Below, in pieces: positions 60,058 to 64,000 of a stretch of DNA of 64,000 nt. The notes under the pieces were generated by a model. That model was not told the DNA's origin. It made no database searches and saw only the letters and a program-made list of their open reading frames with translations. Both the position numbers and the translations under genes were made by a program. The stretch's first letter is position 1. Every line of letters begins with the position of its first letter. Source of the stretch: Paramecium pentaurelia (taxonomy: Eukaryota; Ciliophora; Oligohymenophorea; Peniculida; Parameciidae); the NCBI GenBank assembly GCA_905183005.1, contig CAJJDO010000033.1:253820-317819 (forward strand), given 5' to 3'.

Positions 60058-60102
60058 CTAACAGATAATAAAGATATTCTGAATTTGTATAATTAAAATT
60101 AA

Positions 60103-61123
60103 ATGATTCATTTATCTAGAGGATTGAAGAATCAACTTAGATAAGTAACAATTCAAACATTTGCTAACTCTACTAAAGTACCTAATCCTTTTGCACATCA
60201 TGATGATCATGGAGATCATGGAGATCATGGTGATCATGGAGATCATGGTCATGGACATGGAGATCATGGACATGGAGTACCTCATGGAAGAGGCAGACCT
60301 AAGGTTGAATACAATACAATTACTCAACATTTGGATCACAAGAATTTGTATACTTATTTTGAGTGTAATCATTCATTATTAAATCTTAGAGGGTCCTGGT
60401 TATATGTATTATCCAGGTGTCAATTATAATGAAGCTCATGGTAAGCCTTATGATTGGAGAGATGATCCAAAATACAATCCAGACTACATTATTCCAACTA
60501 AACATGTTGGTTGTCCAGATCCAAAAACATACGTATGGCCATTTGAAGGAAAACTTGTTCATTTCAATCCATCTGAAGCCTTACCTTAAGATCATCTATA
60601 CAATCCATCACTTCTATTAAAACCAGAAAACAAATAAGTAGGACAACCAATCTAACATTTGACTGCAGCCTAATAAGATTAAGATGCTGATGTTAATCAC
60701 GAATTTGATTATGAATCTGAAGATTGTGATTTCTAAACTGAGAGCTTCAGAACTTAGCATTTCAGAAAAAGAGGACCAATGTGGCCATGGGCTTTAATTG
60801 CTACTATGCCATTCGTCTATTTCTGTAATATTTTCTATCTTATTCTTTTTAGGGGCTGAATTCCTTTACCAAAGATATCCAGATGAAGATCACTGGAGAA
60901 TCACTCATCCACCCCCTCTCAATTTCCCTGATAGTGAAGTAATTCTTATGATATATATATCTAGGATACTGATGATACTGATACTTATTAAGATTATCAC
61001 ACTCCAGGAGGTAGATTCTTGAGAGATATTGGTATTATTGGAGATTTGTGGTTTGACATTAAGGACGGTAAGAAGGTAATGAACAAATGGTCCGGTTGTA
61101 ATCAACCCCTCCCTGATATTTGA
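60103..61123 (+). CDS. His-rich predicted mitochondrial membrane protein, 313 aa
   Basis: Three introns: 60365-60389, 60825-60852 and 60939-60964, all GTA...TAG. The N-terminus MIHLSRGLKNQLRQVTIQTF lacks acids and looks like a mitochondrial presequence. Residues about 31-62 are a Gly-Asp-His tract. Then come GPGYMYYPGVNYNEAHGKPY, DWRDDPKYNPDYIIP and a single membrane span MWPWALIATMPFVYFWAEFL followed by YQRYPDEDHWRI. One span with Tyr/Trp/Pro-rich flanks is typical of accessory subunits of respiratory complex I (NDUFB8-like) or complex IV in ciliates, which I offer only as a possibility. Codon use with frequent C-ending codons suggests high expression. Confidence 0.85.
60194..60290 (+). repeat. 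In-frame GATCATGGA repeat encoding a His/Asp/Gly tract
   Basis: About eight degenerate copies of a 9-base unit encode Asp-His-Gly triplets (HHDDHGDHGDHGDHGDHG then HGHGDHGHG). The tract is potentially metal-binding and also a slippage-prone tandem repeat. Confidence 0.85.
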
Positions 61124-61555
61124 ATAATACAACAACAAATTATCAAAGAATTATTAAATTAAGTTAAGATTTCTACTATCTAGAAATATATTAACACAAA
61201 TCCTCTAAATTTTTCATTAAGATTTGTTTAATAAAATTCATTATTCCTTTTATTTTAATTTAATTTCTATTAGATTTCCTTATTGAATTATATTTAGAAT
61301 CAATACATTGCAATACTCTCTTAATCAATTTAATAAAAATATAGAAATTTATCATTTTATCATTTAAAATATGCTGGAATACATTCAAATTTTAATCTTC
61401 CACATTTAATCACTAAGTCGAATCTCTTCTATACACTATGAACTCCATTTATTGAAAATTTAAATTTTGTAGAAGTTGGATTGTGTTCTCTAATGATCAA
61501 GTATATTAATGTATAAAAACGGTATTTATATAAATATTATTATTATTGAAAAAGA
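61124..61555. other. Intergenic, upstream of the secretory protein gene
   Basis: About 430 bp of AT-rich DNA containing the promoter of the 61556 gene. No coding frame or RNA gene seen. Confidence 0.5.
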
Positions 61556-62804
61556 ATGAAGAGTATTTCAGGAGTGTTAGTCATTCTCCTATTAAGTTAG
61601 AGTGTATTTTGTAGCCCCAAGAAGATCAATACAGACTTTTTGAATTTACTTAGTTCTAAAACAAATGTCTTAAGTTCTCAAGATGCCATTCAATCTGTGC
61701 TAACTTTGCTTGAAGACTTATAAGGTGCTAATGTTGAAGCCCAAGATAAAGCAGACCTTACCTTCTAACGTTTTGAATCAGCCATTTTGAATGACATCAA
61801 TGAGTTCTCAGGAATTGTAAATGTTAATTCAAAGAGTGCTGCTGCAGCCCAATAAGACTTAGAAGCTGTCGAGTATTTATTTATCTTAAAAAAATTAAGT
61901 CTTAAGATCCAATAAACAACTGATTATTTGAATTGGAATAACAAGCGATATAAGGCAAATGAGGTCAAACTTGAAAATTTGGCTGAATAAAGATGTGAAG
62001 CCAATGCTCTTTTCATTGATACTCTTAGAGAATATAAAAATGCTCTTTCAGTTCTTGATTGGGTTAGAAGTGATGCTTAAAGCAAATAAAGTACTTTTGT
62101 AGAAAAGAATCACATTGGAGATTATGCAGAAAAATTGAGTAAGTATGCAAACTTGTTTGAAGAGCAAGCTGTTTAAGATTTTGTTAAATTAGGTGAAGAA
62201 TAAACTTCATTTGCATAAACAAGTAATTTTCAATTTATTAATTTAAGGATCGCATGGTAATGGAGAATAATTAGCTTCATTAGTAGAAAAAGATGTTGTT
62301 GGAATCATTCAATAATTAATTGAAAAATTAAGAGAAACAATTAAAAGCTTAGAAGAATAAGAAATCTTATCTGCCAATGATTTTGCTGATTTCAAGACCA
62401 ATTTACTTGCTGAATAAGAATCTCTTAAATAAGAATATGATGCCAAAGCTAAATTCTTAAACTCACTTTAAAATGATAAGGAATTGGCTTCAGATATTTT
62501 AACTAAAAAGAAGGAACTCTAAGAATAGAGTATGAGAATCTTAAGTTTAACATAAGGTAATAATTAATTAATATATTTTATAGAGGAATACAATTATAAG
62601 AAGAAGTTGTACAATTCTGAAAAAGAAAAGAGACATGAAGAGAATTAATTATTAGAGGAATCTCTATTAATTTATAGAGAAAAGATAGCAACAGTTAATG
62701 AATATTTGAAAAAGAGAGTTAATGAATATGTAGGTGATTCCCTTATTGAAGAACATGCAGTTAGTAATCAAGCTCCAGTTCAAAATAGAAAAGGAAAATA
62801 ATGA
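61556..62804 (+). CDS. Secreted coiled-coil protein, trichocyst-matrix-like
   Basis: 389 aa with three introns: 61873-61899 (27 nt) and 62223-62247 (25 nt), both AAG ends, and 62557-62583 (27 nt, TAG). A clear signal peptide (MKSISGVLVILLLSQSVFCS) is followed by almost wholly helical sequence rich in Ala, Glu, Gln and Leu with few Pro or Cys. Segments such as RCEANALFIDTLREYKNALS VLDWV and EYDAKAKFLNSLQNDKELAS are typical of Paramecium trichocyst matrix proteins, which form the crystalline core of secretory granules after proteolytic processing. Codon use is richer in C-ending codons than its neighbours, suggesting high expression. Membership of that family is inferred from pattern only. Confidence 0.78.
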
Positions 62805-63256
62805 AAACCAACAAACATTAAAATTATTATTATTTAAAAAGTTTCTTCAATAAAGCTAAATTTATTAGAATAAATACATTTTTATTTAATAGATTCTTAC
62901 AATTAATATTAACATAATAGTTTTAATTATTTTATTTCAGAATTTTATACATCTTATAATATAATACATTTTTTGATCAGAAACTATATATTTATAATAG
63001 TATATTGAATATCAAAATAATAATAAATAAATAATAATCTTAAAAATCAGAAGAATAAATGATTAGAATTCTATAAGTTATTGTGTTTTTGCTTCAACTG
63101 CATTGACTAATAATTATATTATAGAATTTTTAGCAAATGACTAAAGAGATTTTTAATAAGATTAAAAATATAGAATTTATAAATGAACAATTTATTTATA
63201 TCCTATTGGGTAGATAAATACATAAATATTTATTGTACTACGTGTTTATAATGATA
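62805..63256. other. Intergenic, convergent 3' region
   Basis: About 450 bp of AT-rich DNA between convergent stops of the secretory protein gene and uS8. Nothing recognised. Confidence 0.5.
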
Positions 63257-63702
63257 TCAATAGAAGAAACCAAGGATTTTACCTCCAATATGTCTTTATC
63301 TGGCTTCTTCATGTGTAAGGATTCCAACATTAGTTGTAAGGACTACACAACCAAATTGTCTAGCAGGTAGAATGTTGTTAGCCCATCTTTCAAATTCTCC
63401 TAATGTAACATCATATCTAGGAGAGATTACACCACATTTATTAATGCGTCCTAGAATTTAATGATTATTGGATACCCAATAATTCAACAACAATTTTGCC
63501 ACTTCTATGATCATCAACTATTTCAAATTCGCCAATGTAGCCATGTCTTTGCATAACTTATAAGAATTTCACAACTAATTTGGATGTGGGTCTAATAAGC
63601 ACTTGCTTTCTTCCTTGTCTTAAAAAGTTAGGACAACAAGTACAACCTTTCAGCGTTCACAATAGAACGGAGGCAATCATTAAGGACATTCATTTTCACC
63701 AT
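63257..63702 (-). CDS. RPS15A: 40S ribosomal protein uS8
   Basis: 130 aa, the exact family length. Starts MVKMNVLNDCLRSIVNAERQ, then GRKQVLIRPTSKLVVKFLQV, HGYIGEFEIVDDHRSGKIVV, GRINKCGVISPRYDV, LPARQFGCVVLTT and ends HIGGKILGFFY. Introns: 63619-63646 (28 nt, GTTGTA...TTAAG) and 63451-63475 (25 nt, TAG). The first is fixed by the conserved NAE-R-GK block, a second independent proof of AAG 3' ends and of a non-GTA donor. uS8 binds the central domain of 18S rRNA. Confidence 0.97.
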
Positions 63703-63705
63703 TGG

Positions 63706-63989
63706 TCAATAAATATTTTTTTAATTATTTTTAAATCTTATTTAATATGTTAACTTATTATTTTAATATGTTATAATATGTTCAATCAACCACGGCCCTT
63801 CGAAAGACTTGCATTATGGATAATATAAATACTCTGGGTCTTATTTAAGTACTTTCTTTGCTTATTTCAATGCTTTCAACGTTTTTTAAAGTTGTTATCT
63901 TTCTTAGAGGATGTAAACTGGCTAAAATTAATAAATAGGAATGCATTTACTTCTTCTAACATTTAGAAAACATTATCACTTTTATTCAT
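63706..63989 (-). CDS. Small hypothetical protein, 84 aa, or 3' end of a longer gene
   Basis: ATG at 63989 and a 29-nt intron at 63922-63950 (GTA...TAG) give MNKSDNVFQMLEE joined to PVYILQERQQLQKTLKALKQ, then DPEYLYYPQCKSFEGPWLIE and a stop at 63706. A helical segment followed by an aromatic patch; no family recognised. The stop is only 3 bp from the uS8 start on the same strand, so there is essentially no intergenic space. Because the window ends 11 bp upstream, this may be the tail of a longer gene. Confidence 0.55.
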
Positions 63990-64000
63990 TTGATCATATA

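Noticed and set aside
60161..60382. ORF with repeated Met-Glu-Ile units
   Set aside because: It is the shifted reading of the GATCATGGA repeat; the His-rich frame carries the presequence, splice sites and conserved-looking downstream domain.
1..64000. Frameshifts and premature stops in nearly every gene under the standard code
   Set aside because: They vanish when TAA and TAG are read as Gln and short introns are removed; ribosomal proteins confirm this.
1..64000. Search for telomere repeats (G4T2/G3T3 type), CRISPR arrays, transposases and prokaryotic operons
   Set aside because: None seen on either strand; same-strand neighbours with small gaps are compact eukaryotic genes with their own introns.

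Overview
This window looks like macronuclear DNA from a ciliate, most likely Paramecium or a close oligohymenophorean relative. The evidence is: very AT-rich sequence; genes that read through only if TAA and TAG are glutamine and TGA is the sole stop; about 60 spliceosomal introns of only 22-32 nt; intergenic gaps often under 100 bp; and a gene that looks like a trichocyst-matrix (secretory granule) protein. No telomere repeats, rRNA, CRISPR or mobile-element genes were seen. All gene models below were built by hand with code 6 and with introns removed. Five ribosomal-protein genes or pseudogenes (eL39, eL15, uS17, uS8, uL2 pseudogene) served as internal checks of splicing and code.

Layout. 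1-9.5 kb: the end of a MORN-repeat gene, a Rab1-like GTPase, a pseudokinase-like/MORN protein, an EF-hand protein, COP9 signalosome subunit 7, eL39 and two Gln-rich unknowns. 9.5-22.5 kb: a non-canonical poly(A) polymerase with a long N-terminal extension, eL15, a Ttd14-type P-loop protein, a RING protein head-to-head with a putative ciliary-type protein, uS17 and MCM3. 22.5-34.4 kb: one giant HECT ubiquitin ligase (about 3,900 aa). 34.6-45.4 kb: unknowns, a TPR membrane protein, a plant/Unkempt-type CCCH zinc-finger protein and a GBP-like GTPase with a very long coiled coil. 45.6-54.4 kb: tRNA-Lys(CTT), a questionable ORF, a secreted H-type lectin, a MORN + ULP1-type protease fusion, coiled-coil proteins and a decayed uL2 pseudogene. 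54.6-64 kb: a beta-adaptin trunk, a sirtuin, unknown coiled-coil proteins, a His-rich predicted mitochondrial membrane protein, a trichocyst-matrix-like protein, uS8 and a small terminal gene.

The gene order shows no obvious pathway cluster; the organisation is that of a compact eukaryotic genome. Several divergent pairs have start codons only 15, 19, 45 and 49 bp apart. The observations most worth following are the uL2 pseudogene, the MORN/ULP1 fusion with an Asp-to-Asn change in the triad, the frequent AAG 3' splice sites, in-frame-TGA introns, and the ultra-short divergent promoters.
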